Origin: Lunularia cruciata
Lineage: Eukaryota; Streptophyta; Marchantiopsida; Lunulariales; Lunulariaceae
Assembly (NCBI GenBank): GCA_948567375.1
Contig: OX419758.1
Location: forward strand, 45,523,473-45,587,472
Reading direction: 5' to 3'
Length of the DNA stretch: 64,000 nt
Made by a program: the position numbers and the translations under genes. Below the pieces are notes generated by a model. It was not told where the DNA came from and ran no database searches. It saw nothing but the letters and a program-made list of their open reading frames with translations. Each line of letters starts with the position of its first letter. Position 1 is the stretch's first letter. This document shows, one piece after another, positions 19,975 through 32,234 of this stretch.

Positions 19975-22900
19975 TACACAAATGGGATAGTAAGTGTTGA
20001 AGGAGTCCACTCAATTCTTGGTTGTTGGTCTTGTTACATTGGCAACTCTCACATGATTGAACAAACTCTCAAACATCTTGTGCCATGTTGGGCCACCATC
20101 ATTGGTATTGTAGGGTACCCAAGGTCTTGTCCACACCCATGTGACCATCAATTGGTAAGTCATGGCCTTCTTGAAAGTGCACAAGTCATAGATTGCCCTT
20201 AGTTGGAATATAGATTTGGTTCTCCTCAAATGGAAGGCCTTCTACTTGAGGAGAAGATGTTTTATTAATTATCATGTGTAACAAGATGACCTTGTACCAT
20301 CTGAAAGAAAGGGTCTTGTTGTAAAGTGGTACTAGACTCAATTTGGACCTTGAAGTCAATAGACACCCTTGTAATTGCAACCGTGATGAGAAGAAGGGAA
20401 TTCAAATCAGGTTGTGATAGGGCATCGGGGATGACATGGAAGTTATCGGGTTTATACTCAAGTTTGAGGTCAAACAACTATAGTTGTTCCTCCCATCAAT
20501 GATGTAGACTCTTCATGTGCTCCAAATGTAATGTCTACAACAAGGGTTATGATCAATTTGTATGATCATTTGTTTCCCCAAGAAATAATACCTCCATACC
20601 TTGGTGACATATGCCATTGCTAGTTGTTCTCGATCCCAAACAGAGTAATTCCTTTTTATTGTGCTTAGTTGATGAGACACAAAGGCCATAGCATGTAACC
20701 CATTAAGGAATTCCTTCTACAACATGGCTCCAATGGCAAATTTAGAAGCATTGAAATCAGCCACACAAGGTAGTTGAGTATCATATGGTTGAAGAATGAG
20801 TCTTGAAGACACCATATGTTTTAGCTTCTAAATTGCTTCTTTATGCTTGGTGGTCCATTGAAAGTTTGAGTTCTTTCCTAAGAGGTCAGTCAATGGTGCG
20901 GCCATGTGAGCATAGTAGTGGATGAACCATCAATAAAAACTTACCAATCTATTAAATTGCTGTCCAATTGTGCTTCTATGGTATCTTTTGGAGTAGGCCA
21001 ATCAGTAATGGCCTTATTTTCTCTTCATCCATCTTGATTGCCTCCAAGGTGATATTGTGCCTAAAGAAGGTCACTTCTTTTTGCCAAAAGACACACTTTG
21101 ACTTCTTGTAAAACTTCCATTGGTGTAGTATTTTTGGACTTCTTGCATGTGGTAGATTTGCGTGTTTTGTCCCTCTCTTGTTATAGATTAAAATATCATC
21201 CAAGACACCACCACATACCCATCCAATAGCCAATCCCAGACTCAATGCATCGGATCCATGAAAATTGTTGGAGCATTAATGAACCCAAAATGTAGAACTC
21301 TTCACTTAAAATGCCCATACCTTGTGCAAAAGGTAGTCTTTTGCACATTCTCTCTATCAATGCGAATATACTAATATTCGCTTCAAAGATCCAACTTGGA
21401 GAAGTATCATGTTCCACTCAATTGATATAGTAAATCATCAATTTGGGACAAGGGATATGTATTCTTCACTATTTGTTTATTGAGACCACGATAATCAGTA
21501 TAGAAGTGAAGTCCTCCATCTTTCTTTGGAACAAATAGTACTAGAGCTTCCCAAGGAGATGTATTATATATATAAAATCCTTCTCCAACAACTCAATTAA
21601 TTTGTTTGAAGCTCGTCTAACTCCTTTGGTGAAAGCAAATAGATTGATCTACTCATTGGAGTATTTCTTGGCAATAACTAAATCTTGAACCACCACAGTT
21701 GGAGGGTAATCCCTTTGGTAGATCATTTGGAAAACCACCTACAAACTCTTGAACTATTTTATCAATCATTGCTTGATGAGGTTTTTGGACCTACTCAAAT
21801 TCCCCATGTGCAATCAGCTTGATCCACACTGCAAAAATAAGTTTATCTTCCTCCAAAGCTTACTACATGGGTGTTTTATTGACAAACTTCTCATCTTGAG
21901 ATTGATTATTCTTAGGTTTTTTACTCAGAGATGCCAAATAATGTAATCAATAATTTCTACCTTGGTGTTGTATTTGAATTTTTCATTAGGTCCAATCAAA
22001 TTGAACCTTATGACCTTCAAGCCAAGGTAAACTTAAAATGACATCATAGTGTAGATTTTCCATTACAAATCTCATATACTCCAAATACTTCTTTCCAATC
22101 TTGAATAGAAAAGGATGTGAGGTACAAAATGCAAAACACTTTCTACCATACACCATCATGAATCTACTTTCAATTATTGGTTTGATAGGATTACTTAATT
22201 CCTCTACTAATTACATGGACATACAATTCTTTGAACTTCAAGAATCCACCAAAATCTCATAATCACAATCAAATATCATATCTTGCAAGTTAAGTAAACT
22301 TGCATAGGTCAGACCTTCAATCTTATTGGAACTAATCAAGTTTCCAATAGGTGACTCAAAGTCTCCTACAAGGATTCCTAATTTCCATGCTTATTTAACT
22401 CCAAAAATTCCAACTTGGCAATTTGTCAAGGTCACTCATTGTTGAATAGACATTTAGCAATGCAATGTCCAGTTTGGTGACAATAAAAGCAACTACCATT
22501 TTGTTACAATTTTTCTCTATTTGCAATGCCAAGTGATTTCCATTGGAAAATATCAATCTTCATTGGTGCCGGCTCCTCCACGTGTGTATAGTATTGGTAG
22601 GTTTTGTGAAGATCAAGGTCAAGACCAAGTTGTTTTCAACCAAGGAATCAAAGTGCTCAACCAACTACATGGCTTCCTCCAAGTGTTTTGGCTATTGCAT
22701 AGTCACCTTCAATTTAGTTTATGACTTCAAGACCCTCAAAAATTGATCTAGAGCTTCACCTTCTAATATATTAAAAATTTGTTGAATGTTGTTTTGGAAT
22801 TGCATGATGTAGCTCCTTATAGAGCCAATCTACTTCAACTCCGCCAACCTATCTTGTGTGACTCATGTGGCATTTATAGTTTAGAATTGTCCAAGTATTG

Positions 22901-23528
22901 TATTCTTGAATTCTCCCCATGTTAAAATTGGTGCAATAATTTTCTATTTAGCTCATTCCACTTGGAACCATCATCATAACTATGCCACTCCATCCAATTG
23001 GCTTGAAGCCAAGAGAATCTATTTTTGTTCACCTTGAAGGTTTGTAGCTTCAAAATAATATTCATAGTTAAACCAAAAATTCTCCACAACATTGGGGAGC
23101 TTCTTACCTTCAAATACCTTAGGCTTTAGAAATTGGATTCACTTTTTTCTTTCTTGAAATGGTGCTCTCCCTACATGCTCTTGTCATTGATGATCTTGTT
23201 CTTCTAACAATTGAGTAAGGTGCTCAATTTATTGCTGTATGGCAATGATAACTTGGGCATTGCCACCATGACTACTACTCTATCAAAATATTTATATTTT
23301 TTTTTATCAAAGTTAACACATAGATGCAACATATCCACCTTTCTCCATAAGTTACAATTTGAACTACCAGGGGTCGTTATAAAAGGTGATTGTATTCAAA
23401 AACTTTTGCCCAAATTATGAGATGATGAACTGCATGAAATGATGCTTAGGTAGTACATGGACATAAATATCCCAATATTTTGGAAAAAATGGATTTGGTG
23501 GTCTATAAATTCCATCCATCCCATTCAT

Positions 23529-23540
23529 GCTTTGATACTA
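23529..23540 (-). other. Primer-binding site of gypsy element 1
   Basis: One base inside the 5' LTR the minus strand reads TAGTATCAAAGC. This is the initiator-methionine tRNA primer site TGGTATCAGAGC with two G-to-A changes, as expected from C-to-T decay on the other strand at methylated sites. It fixes the element's orientation. Confidence 0.75.
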
Positions 23541-23541
23541 A

Positions 23542-24019
23542 TGTAAAAGACCAAGGAGAGAAATAGGCAAAATGGAAGACCAAAGTGGAAGATCACAGCG
23601 GGACACTTGAATGAGGGAAAATTTGGATGCCTAGCATGAGCTTAGGCTTTGGTATTTATAGAGCACACACAAGGCTCTTGAGAAGCTTCTCATGAAGCTT
23701 CCTAAAAGCTGCATTCTTGGAGTCCAAGCCAAGCTAATTGAGAAATTTTTCAAGAAGCTTCCTTTTAGAAGCCGCCTATTTGGCATGCTTCCCAAGAAGC
23801 TTCCTTCTAGAATGTATCTACTTGGTTTGCAAGCTAAACTAGTTGGAAAGCTTCCCAAGAAGCTTCTTCTTAGAAGTCACCATTTGGCATGCATATTACC
23901 CAATACTTGGAAGGTACCAAGTAGCTTCCTAGATGCTTCTAAAATATTCTTGTAACTCTTGGCTAATTTTCTACTTCCTTAGTCTCAACTAACTTATATA
24001 TAAACTCCATATTGTTACA
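23542..24019 (-). repeat. 5' LTR of gypsy element 1
   Basis: This 478-bp LTR is bounded by TGTAAAAG at 23542 and TTGTTACA at 24019 (TG...CA form). On the minus strand it carries the TATA box CTATAAATAC (plus 23652-23661). Upstream of that is a series of GAAGCTTC-type palindromes between about 23680 and 23880. No target-site duplication was found around the element. Confidence 0.85.
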
Positions 24020-25044
24020 TTGAAGTTGATGGTTCACTTTGCCTTGATGTGACCAACCTTGATAGCATGTTCTACCTTCATAAGAGGCAAGCCACTAAAG
24101 GGGCTTGATTGGCAAACAAATGTCACTAAGTTTGGTTTTGTGTTATTGATGGCATTAGGACTGATCAAATCCACCATTGGGCCACTCTACACATTTATAT
24201 TCTAACTGCCAACCCTTCTTCCTAGATACAACAATTGGAATCCTTTAGCAAGATTCACACCTCTATACTAGCAAGAGCATTTGAAGCCAACCACTAAGTG
24301 AATATAGAATGATCAGACTAGAGTTTGGTGTGATTCAAAGTTGTATGGAAAAGTGAACTTGTTTATAAATGGGTCAAAGCCTTATATATAGTTTTTTTCT
24401 GCTACTCCACTTCATCCCAAAAGTTCTTGGATGGCTAAGCAGGTTCCTCACCAAATCTAACTACTCCACCGCCACCAATTATGGTCTTAACTTCTCTCTT
24501 ATCCTACTCTAACTACCTTATTAAGCTTTTGAAAAATGTATGAGGGAAGGTGTCCGACCTTCTCCAATGCATGCATTGCAAGTAATGAATGTCTACCTAA
24601 GCTACCGCACCAAAGGGCTCTTTGATTGGAAACTCAAACAAATGACATTTGCCACAAAAATTATACCAGGCCAAACCTTTGGTCTAGTTACTAAATTACA
24701 AACTTACAAAGAACTTCTACATCTAAGAGGTGGGTTGGGAGGTCTTTCAAGTTACTAATAGAGCCTATGTACAATTTCCAGAAAATACAAAAGAATATAC
24801 ACTTACCTAAAATGATGGTTCTTTTTGGTACTTTGGCTATCTTTGGCTCCAGTCATTGCTAGGAAGAACATCCTTCACTTTTCAATTGTCAAAGGACTTC
24901 TTTGGTGCATTCTTGGTATTCAATGATGTTCAATAGGTAAGCCTTTTTACTTTGATGAGCTTCCAATCATCATGACCTCAAAATTGAAGAGCAAGCCGGT
25001 CCATCTTCTCTTCCTCATATGTCCTTCCATTCAGCTTCTATGCC
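24020..25044. other. Transposon-derived DNA, not assigned
   Basis: AT-rich sequence between gypsy element 1 and repeat-family copy B. Minus-strand translation shows short coding-like pieces without recognisable domains. It is probably part of the same repeat unit as copy B. Confidence 0.3.
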
Positions 25045-26475
25045 TAAAACCGCAATTCATGGATCTTGCAATTTGTAGCTCTCCCTTTGGCTTCTTCCTT
25101 GTGCATCTCCACTAATTGAGCATGGACTACTTCCACTTGTTGTAGTTCCCCTTCTTTTTTATCTCAATTTGTAGGCACTTTGCTTGAAAGTCATCATCCA
25201 ATTTCTTGTGTAGGTGCTCTCATTTGGCCTTCTTCTCAATTGCCATGGGTATTTCCTTTGCTTGGGCTGCCAATTTTGTTGCTACCTCCTTCTTATACTT
25301 AAGCTTTTGGAGATCCAAAGTTGCATTCTTGACCTTGGTGTTGTTCAGCTCTAAGCACAGGCTCTGCACCTTGTCTTGAGCTTGGAGCTGATCCTTATAT
25401 TTGAGCTCCATCTCCTTCTTCTCCATCCTTAGCTTTCCTAACTCCAACTGTACTTTGCCCAATTCCTTCTCCTGACTTTGGTGAGCAGAGGCAAGAGAAG
25501 CTTTCTACTTCTTCTTTTTGAATACCTTGGGCACTGACTTCAACTTCTTTGCTTCTTCCTTGTAGCAATCTTGGCTCCCGGTAACTTCCTCTTGGAGCTT
25601 GCTCTCTTGGGCCTTCCTTGTGTAAATTCCCTTGTGAATTCTCTGCACCAGGGCAGTATAATCCACAATCTCTAGACACTCCTACTTGTATTGCGGTAGC
25701 AAGAGTTCCATCAATTGCAAAACCATACCCACCAAATGAATAACAAAGTGAACCCCCTCTCCTAAAAACGTGGCTGGTGGTGGTTTGGATTGATCCTTCC
25801 TCCTTTTCTTGTGGGATAGGGCCTTTTGCTTCTTCTAAAATTTTCACTAGAGTTTCCTTTGCCTTGACATCTACCTCGTCATAATGTTTGATGTCATCCT
25901 TGTCTTTGGGCCAAATGACATCTTGAAGTTCCTCTCCTTCCTCCAAGTGCCTAACCTTCTTCTCCAAAGATAGGGATTGAGGGTGGGATTGAGGAGTTTG
26001 GGTTCTGGTCTAAGTATCTCCTCCTGTACTTCAACTACCTCCTTTCCTCCCTCATCCATTCCAATGGCTCGCTGGAAATGCAAATAAGATACAGATACAT
26101 TCTTTGGCCTCTTCCATCATTAGTGATTTGGGGGTAGATTGGGCATCCTAGAACTTGTCTTCTTTATGTTCATCTTCCTCAGACTGTAGAGTGAAGGAAC
26201 ATTCTTCCTCTTCCTCCGTTTCTTCCCTCAAACCAACTTCTTCTTCTTCTTTGGTGTCGGATGTCACTTCAATGACCAAAGGGTTCTTCTTTGCCTGCTT
26301 CTTGGTTGGTGTGGCGGCCTGCCATGGTGGTGCTCATTTCTTCTTTGTCTTGGTAATCACCACCTCTTTGTTAACATGATCAAACTTGCCTGTCCTAGTG
26401 AATTCCGCATTTGCTTCTTGATATTTCTTGATCATCAACTTCTCCTTGGGCTTGGAAGCAAAGTAATGCATAGTA
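25045..26475 (-). pseudogene. Acidic/coiled-coil repeat-family fragment, copy B
   Basis: On the minus strand this is the longest member of an unrecognised family. In order it holds: a YFASKPKEKLMIKKYQE segment (about 26.4 kb); an acidic Glu-rich tract (about 26.2 kb); Lys/Glu-rich open frames at 25395-25967 and 25220-25462 with heptad-like Leu/Ile spacing and no proline, as in a coiled coil; and a tail with VHAQLVEMHKEEAKG (about 25.1 kb). Frameshifts separate the pieces. The tail matches copy C (RDQFVEMLKEEADG) and the acidic part matches copy A. It could be a gag-like protein of a non-autonomous element or an amplified host-gene fragment. Confidence 0.5.
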
Positions 26476-27603
26476 GGCTAGTAACGTAGAAATCTCATGC
26501 AGTACTCCTCATTTAACAAATTGAGATGCATGTAGAAATGGATTGCAAATGCGCTAGGTAAGTGGCTCCTCTTTCCTCCAAGAAGTCTCAGTGAAGGGTT
26601 TAGGACTATAAGTAGAACATACAAGCCCAATTCACAAGTTTGCACTCTAACATCTTGTGGAAGAATATGCTTGGATATGTATTAAGTAAGTTGTCTGTTT
26701 ATGATGGAACAACTTCAGAATTGCATCTACAGTTGCTTGTTAAGTTGGGTCCTTATAGTTGAGAAGTTGCCAACCATTATTGTGATTGCAAGGTTCCTCA
26801 AATGTGTCCTTAATCTCTTAGGTCAGCTCTTGATCATAAAATTTGGTATCAATCATCATTGTTCTTGATGGACTTGCATCCAAACAAAGGACATTCTTCC
26901 AATGCTCCTCTATCCAGCCAATGGGGTTCATCTCATGTCCCACTATTCTTCTCCTTTCTACTCATGTCTCATGGACAATTTTGCATCCTAATCCCAAAGC
27001 AAGAAATCCATATGTTTGCTCTAAATCAACTCTCTCCTACAATACACCACCCAAGCAATGGCTGGACAAAGGAGCATTGGAAAAATGTCCTTGATTTGGA
27101 ATGGGTCTGGATGCAAGCCAATTTGCCTTTGAATACCCTTTTGTCTTGAGTTGGTTTCTTGCATTCTTCCTTGGATGTTCTTCCTACCCAAACTTCATCA
27201 TTTGGGTTGTTTGCTCAAGAGACACAACTTCAAGGAATGTTATATCTATAGGTTTCCCTACCAAAATGGTAAAATATGCTAGTACTTCCTCACAAACAAA
27301 GTTGAAATTAATAAAAAGAAATTTAACACAAAAAGGTGTGCACCATAACACTCACCTCAAGAAACTTGCAATCTTGCTCCACAAGTGCAAATTGCAAGGA
27401 AGGGACCTACCCATTATTAAGACCTTCAAGAGGAAGAACTTCATTCCAAAGTTAAGGAGAATATTTGGCCAAAAAAGGAGGTAAGGGCCAAAGGCATAGA
27501 AGAAATGGAAATTGAAATGGAAGCTCAAGAACCACTTAAGGTTGAAGTCAAAGCACCTTCCTTAGAATAGCAAGAAGAAGGAGAAGGCAAAGCAAGTAGA
27601 ACT
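26476..27603. other. Transposon-derived DNA next to the outer gypsy element
   Basis: This is probably the upstream part of copy B, read on the minus strand, with scattered stops. I recognise no domain. It ends abruptly at the LTR of the outer gypsy element at 27604. Confidence 0.3.
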
Positions 27604-28295
27604 TGTGATCCGGCCTGTCTCTCACTCAAGATGAACCTCTGATGGCTATTATGGTAGCGCACCATGGACTAAGAAGGCAACGAGCCCCAACTCCATCATA
27701 CTCCTCCAAGGCTAACACTACAAGACTCAAGACATTGCTCACTAAAGAACTCAATGAGAGAAAGATAGTTGCAAATGAAAGGATGATGAGTACCTCCTCA
27801 CTCCTTGTTTATATACTTAAGAAATAGTTACGCACCAAAGTTACTAATTACTAGAGTAACTCAAGTTACTAGGCTAAAAATAAAGTAAAGTCAAAAAGTA
27901 TAAAGGAATATCCATCAACATGGGCATATTCCACTAAGCATGTGATCTTATCTTGACCCAACCATTGAGTCAAGGATTCCTTCACATGGGCTATCTTTGG
28001 ACTATAGAAGAATCCAAAACAAAAAGACTTGCCAGCCCAAGAGTTCTCAACTCTTTCCTCAAAGCCAAACACCTTGGAATAATACCAAGTCAAATCACTA
28101 GAATCCAAAATAGTGGAGCTCATTTTTTCCATTTCCTCAAAAATAAGGTCCCCATTATCTTAGCTATGACTAACTTTAGCTAATCACATATAATGTAGAA
28201 CTATCCTTTATCTATATATAAATAATATCTCTCAAGTATTTATAATGCCAAGTTTAATATCACAATACCACACACATGCACAAATGGGTGTTACA
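27604..28295 (-). repeat. 3' LTR of the outer gypsy element
   Basis: A 692-bp LTR that starts TGTGATCCGGCCTG and ends GGGTGTTACA (TG...CA). It is very similar along its length to 40874-41563. On the minus strand it is preceded by a purine-rich AGGGGTAAA tract, consistent with the polypurine tract. Confidence 0.85.
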
Positions 28296-28326
28296 TTTAC
28301 CCCTAGACTAAGTTTTCACTTTATCC

Positions 28327-29542
28327 TCAAAGTGAAAGTCTCTTCCTTCTATGATACATCTTCAACTTATCATAATTAATCCTATCAAAGTGTCTTCCTC
28401 CCAGCTCCTTGAGATCATAGGTGTAATTTCCCCACACCGTCTCCACTATGAAAGGTCCAAAGTACTTAGGCAAAAACTTCTTTTGCACTCTCTTGAATTG
28501 AAAGGAATCAAACAACATTATCCAATCACCTTCTTTGAAAGGATCCAACTTCTTCTTGCCTTGCCTCTTGTCATAGCTCTCTTTTTGTTTCCTTTGGGTT
28601 TGCTCCACTCAAACCATAGCAACTGCTCTTACCTCTTCTAACTCCATGAGTTGATCCTTCCTTGACTTCTCTATATCACCTCCTTGTGCTTTCTTCAATC
28701 TCCTATGAATGCTTTGGAAGGTAGGAAGATCAAAGAAAATAGGTAAGGTAGACTCAATACCATATACCGATTGAAATGGAGAATATCCAGTGGAAGTTTT
28801 CATGGTTATCTATACTCCCATAAAACTGCATGAATCCTCTTGTCCCAACGATGGTTAGTCTCCTCCATTTCTGCATCTTTGGCCAACATCATGCACAAGG
28901 ACTGATTGGTTCTCTATGCCAAGCCATTGGAATTTGGCTTATAGGATGTAGTTACTCTATGTGTGATAGAGAAATGTTGTAGGATGACTGTAGTGATATT
29001 TCTTGTAAACTCTCCTCCTCTATCAAAAACCAACTCCAAAGGGCATCCAAACCTAATGATGATGCATTCATAAAAAAATCTACCCACTTCATCTTCATTC
29101 TTGTCCCTCAATAGTCTAGCCTCAACCCACTTGGTAAGGTAATCAATAACAACCACAATCTACCGATTGTTCCTTGGAGTTCTATTGAGAGGACCTAAAA
29201 AATCGATTCCCCACTTCTCAAAAGGTCACCGCAATGGAATTGATCTAAGTGGTAGAGTGGACGTAGACTTTCTAGCAAAAGTTGGACAAACATGACAAGT
29301 TTTTCAATAATCAAGACAATCCTTGAAAATCCCTTTCCAATGGTAACATGCATCTAGAATCTTGAAATTAGTCACCTTTCCTGCAAAGTGTCCTCTTCAC
29401 ATTAAACCTTCATGAAACTCCTTTATGATTAGGATAGACTCTTCCTTACCCACTTCTTTTTGAAGAAGACTATCTGCTCCTTGGTGAAAAAGAATATCTT
29501 TCACCATTGTGTAAGGTCCAGATCTTGCTGCAAGGGCCTTCT
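28327..29542 (-). pseudogene. Integrase part of the outer gypsy element
   Basis: Minus-strand frames read as one gypsy integrase. There is an N-terminal zinc region (GHFAGKVTNFK ... CHVC, about 29.3-29.4 kb). The catalytic core contains IDYLTKWVEA and VFDRGGEFT (28914-29156). The C-terminal region lies at 28609-28803 (STGYSPFQSVYG) and at 28327-28608, with a GPFIVETVWGNYTYDL segment like the family's C-terminal fold. Stops separate the three frames. The N-terminal edge is cut by the inner element and continues into RNase H at 35562. Confidence 0.8.
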
Positions 29543-29645
29543 TGTAAAAGACCAAGAGCGAGGAGAGAAATATGAGAATGGAAACTTACATTGGGACACT
29601 TGAATGTGGGAAAACTCCGAATGCCTAGCATGAGCTTTGGCTTTG

Positions 29646-29655
29646 GTATTTATAG
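29646..29655 (-). promoter_or_regulatory. LTR TATA box
   Basis: The minus strand reads CTATAAATAC. The same box is present in the sister LTRs at 19681-19690 and 23652-23661, always just downstream, in the element's direction, of the GAAGCTTC array. This marks the U3 promoter and transcription toward lower coordinates. Confidence 0.65.
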
Positions 29656-29794
29656 GTAGCATACAAGACCCTTGAGAAGCTTCTCAAGTAGCTTCCTCAA
29701 GCTGCTTTCTTAGAGTGCAAGCCAAGTTAACTAAGAAGCTTCTCAAGAAACTCTTCTAGATGCCACCTACTTGGCGTGCAAGCTAAGTTAGTTG

Positions 29795-29812
29795 GAAGCT
29801 TCTAGAAGTTTC
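29795..29812. promoter_or_regulatory. Four-unit heat shock element in the LTR
   Basis: The sequence is GAAgcTTCtaGAAgtTTC: four contiguous alternating 5-bp units of the nGAAn type, the canonical binding site for trimeric heat shock factor. It lies about 140 bp upstream of the LTR TATA box. Related two-unit palindromes (GAAGCTTC) flank it at about 29675, 29741 and 29860-29873. The motif is seen directly; heat-inducible LTR transcription is inference, by analogy with heat-activated plant retrotransposons. Confidence 0.6.
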
Positions 29813-29979
29813 CTTCTAGAAGCTACTTACTTGAGGTGCAAGCTAAGCTAGCCAGGAAGCTTCCCAAGAAGCTTCCTAGATACTTGTGGAATATTATAGG
29901 CTAATTTGTCTTATATGCTACTTCATAAGCCTGACTAACTTTGTCACTAAATTCCATATTGTTACATATTCCCCCGCCG

Positions 29980-30761
29980 CTAGTTGGTGACGTCCTCATT
30001 GCCAGTGAAGCTTCAAATTCTTGGATGGCCGTCTGTGCATTCTAGAGGTGAGAAAGAGATTCCCATGTGGCATCATGAAGGGGATACCCTTTCCAAAGGA
30101 CCTTGTACTCCATATGTTGGCAATGGCCTTGTTGAATATGGCGACGTGCAAGGATACGATCAACTTTGTACTCCTCATGATCATTGATAGAGACATGAAG
30201 AGGGGGAGGTTGGACTCAAGAGGAAAAGGAAGAGGAGTTAGGAACAAAGGGTTTCAACTTGGAAACATGAGAGACAAGATGTATACGCATGTGACAAGGC
30301 AAGGCAAGTCAATAAGCAATAGGAGAGACAATTTGGGTGATATCAAAGGGTCCTATCCAATTAGGGGCAAGTTTACAAACTTTGGTATCAAGTGGGAGAG
30401 TGAGATTACTAGAGGAAAGCATGACTTTATCACCAACTTCAAAGGTGAGATCATGACAATGGTGGTCCGCATATTGTTTTTGGCAATTTTGAGCAACAAA
30501 GAGGCAAGACTTGGCTTGTTGGAGAGATTGGGATATAGTGGTCAAGAATGTGGAAGTATGAGGAACTTGAGATGGAGGAGGAGCAAGAAGAGAATCTGGA
30601 ACAAGTGGATCTTGGCCAAAATTGAGAAAGAAAGGAGAAAATCCGGTGCTTGCTTGTTTGGAATTGTTGTAGGCAAATTCTGCAACTACAAGACATTCAT
30701 CCCAATTGGTATGGTGAACATTGACAAATGCACACAATATATCCTCCAATGTATGATTTGC
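29980..30761 (-). pseudogene. Integrase C-terminus and chromodomain of the inner element
   Basis: The minus-strand frame over 30309-30761 contains the gypsy integrase block HTNWDECLVVAEFAYNNSK and STGFSPFFLNFG, followed by a GPFDITQ segment. Downstream, near 30.0-30.2 kb, frameshifted pieces read EEYKV.RILARR and YKVLWKGYPLHDATWE, a chromodomain. Chromodomains mark chromoviruses, whose integrases target marked chromatin. The reading frame is broken several times. Confidence 0.8.
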
Positions 30762-31129
30762 ACGTTGTCGCGGGGATTGGTTGGTCTCGGGAGTGCCAGG
30801 CACATGGCTGCTTGTGCTTAGACTGTTCAGCTTGTCAACTATTGAAAGCCTTTTGTAATCAGATGTTGTCTCTACTTTGCCCGGCTGGCAGTCCTTCTTG
30901 CTAAAGCAGCTTGCTACCAATCCTTCTAAATGTAGGCTCATGGTTAATGGTTTCTTGGATTGGGCTTCATTGAGGCAAACTTAATCTCCAAGCTTCATTG
31001 CTAATGTTAAAGTTCTGTTCATATCAAATTTGTGTTCAATGGCAGTGATGTATTTCCTCCAACAAGTCACAGTCAATTCTTAGACCTCCGTTATGTTGTG
31101 ACTCCACCTGAGATCATCTCCGGGTCTTT

Positions 31130-31930
31130 TCTCTGATTGAGAGATTCTCATTCATAACTTCTTCCTTCTGTCCAAACTCAAAACTCTTGCACATTCTTTC
31201 CCCAAAAAAAAGATCACATTCTCTCAAAATTTTCCATAAGCACTTCACATTCTTTCCCAAAAAAAAAAACACCACATTCTCTTGAAAGGCATAACATGTC
31301 TTCAATTCTCTCCCAAAAGCTCCTCACATTCATGTTCTCTCTAGATACAGCTTCACATTCTTCCAAAGAAAGAAAGCGCCACATTCTCTCAAAAAGCACA
31401 ACATGTCTTCACATTTTCTCCTAAAGTTTATCACATTCTCTCAAAAGGCATAACTGGTCTTCACATTTTCTCCTAAATTTTATCACACTCTATCAAAGGC
31501 ATATCTCATCTGCCATTCTCCAATTCTCCAAACAACTTGACATTCCTTTTTGAAAGCACCACATTCTCACATTTGCTTCCCATTCACCTTCTTTTGGAAT
31601 TTCTTGTTCTTCTCCTGATTTCTGATCATGTCTCTCTTTTCTGCCAATTTCCGCCTTTCGATTCACTTCCTTCTCCTGTTCTTGTTTATTCCTTCTCTAT
31701 CATCCTCCTTCAATCACTCATGTCTTGTTCTTCCAAAATATCACATTCACTTCAAAGCTTCACATTCCTCTCAAAGGCTTAACTCATCTGCCATTCTCCA
31801 GTTCTCCATACACAACTTCACATTTTTCTTGCAAGCAACTACTCCTACCATTCTCCTGCAATCCTTCACATGCTTTCCCAAACTAACCACACCTTCTCTT
31901 GAAAACCCTCACATTCCCTTCCAAAGCATT
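31130..31930. repeat. CACATTCTC-type interspersed short repeats
   Basis: The words CACATTCTCTC(A/C)AAA, CATAAC/CACAACATGTCTTCACATT and TTCTCCTAAA recur many times at irregular steps of about 50-70 bp. The strand is pyrimidine-rich. This is simple internal repetition of the 3.1-kb insertion, and long open frames here follow from the biased composition. Confidence 0.7.
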
Positions 31931-32234
31931 CCATTCATGTTCTGTGTCATTCTCCCAAAAACTTCCCTGTCATTTTCCTGAAAAGCTCTCACATTTTTGT
32001 CATGAAAACTTCACATGGAAAATTTCACTATTCCTCCAATTCCTGCTCTCCATCTCTGCTCTTCTCCGGAAATTCTGTCAATCCCCTTTTTTTCCCAAAA
32101 ACTTTCCTACTGTCAGCCCTCTGATTTTCCCAAAACTCCTGCTGTCCACCCATCAACTCCTGGAAAAACATTGATCCTTTGAAAACCCCATTTGTCACTT
32201 CCCGAAAACCCCACTTTCAGCCCTCTATTTCCTT

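Larger units (their letters stand above)
19572..24019 (-). mobile_element. Ty3/gypsy element 1 (HSE-LTR family), decayed
   Basis: The element reads on the minus strand. It has a 5' LTR at 23542-24019, a primer-binding site at 23529-23540, and a gag region with the zinc knuckle CFYCHQTGHCIAKC (about 22450-22500). A protease trace is near 22.2-22.4 kb. Reverse transcriptase shows [18 protein letters not shown] at about 21.5 kb and LDDILIYNK at about 21.2 kb, and RNase H runs to about 20.3 kb (KLEYKPDNFHVIPDALS). Only the N-terminal zinc region of integrase survives (about 20.0-20.3 kb), and the 3' LTR is truncated. Many stops and frameshifts show that it is dead. The sequence is close to the inner element at 29.5-35.6 kb, with the same LTR and pol, so the two belong to one family. 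Confidence 0.85.
29543..29966 (-). repeat. 3' LTR of the inner gypsy element
   Basis: A 424-bp LTR from TGTAAAAGACCAAG to CCATATTGTTACA, of the same family as 19572 and 23542. On the minus strand it is preceded by the purine-rich GGCGGGGGAATA, a good polypurine tract. It carries a TATA box and the best heat-shock-element array of the three LTRs (separate entries). Confidence 0.88.

Noticed and set aside
30021..30821. 266-codon plus-strand open frame
   Set aside because: The minus strand encodes gypsy integrase over most of this span; the plus frame is its shadow and runs into the inserted element.
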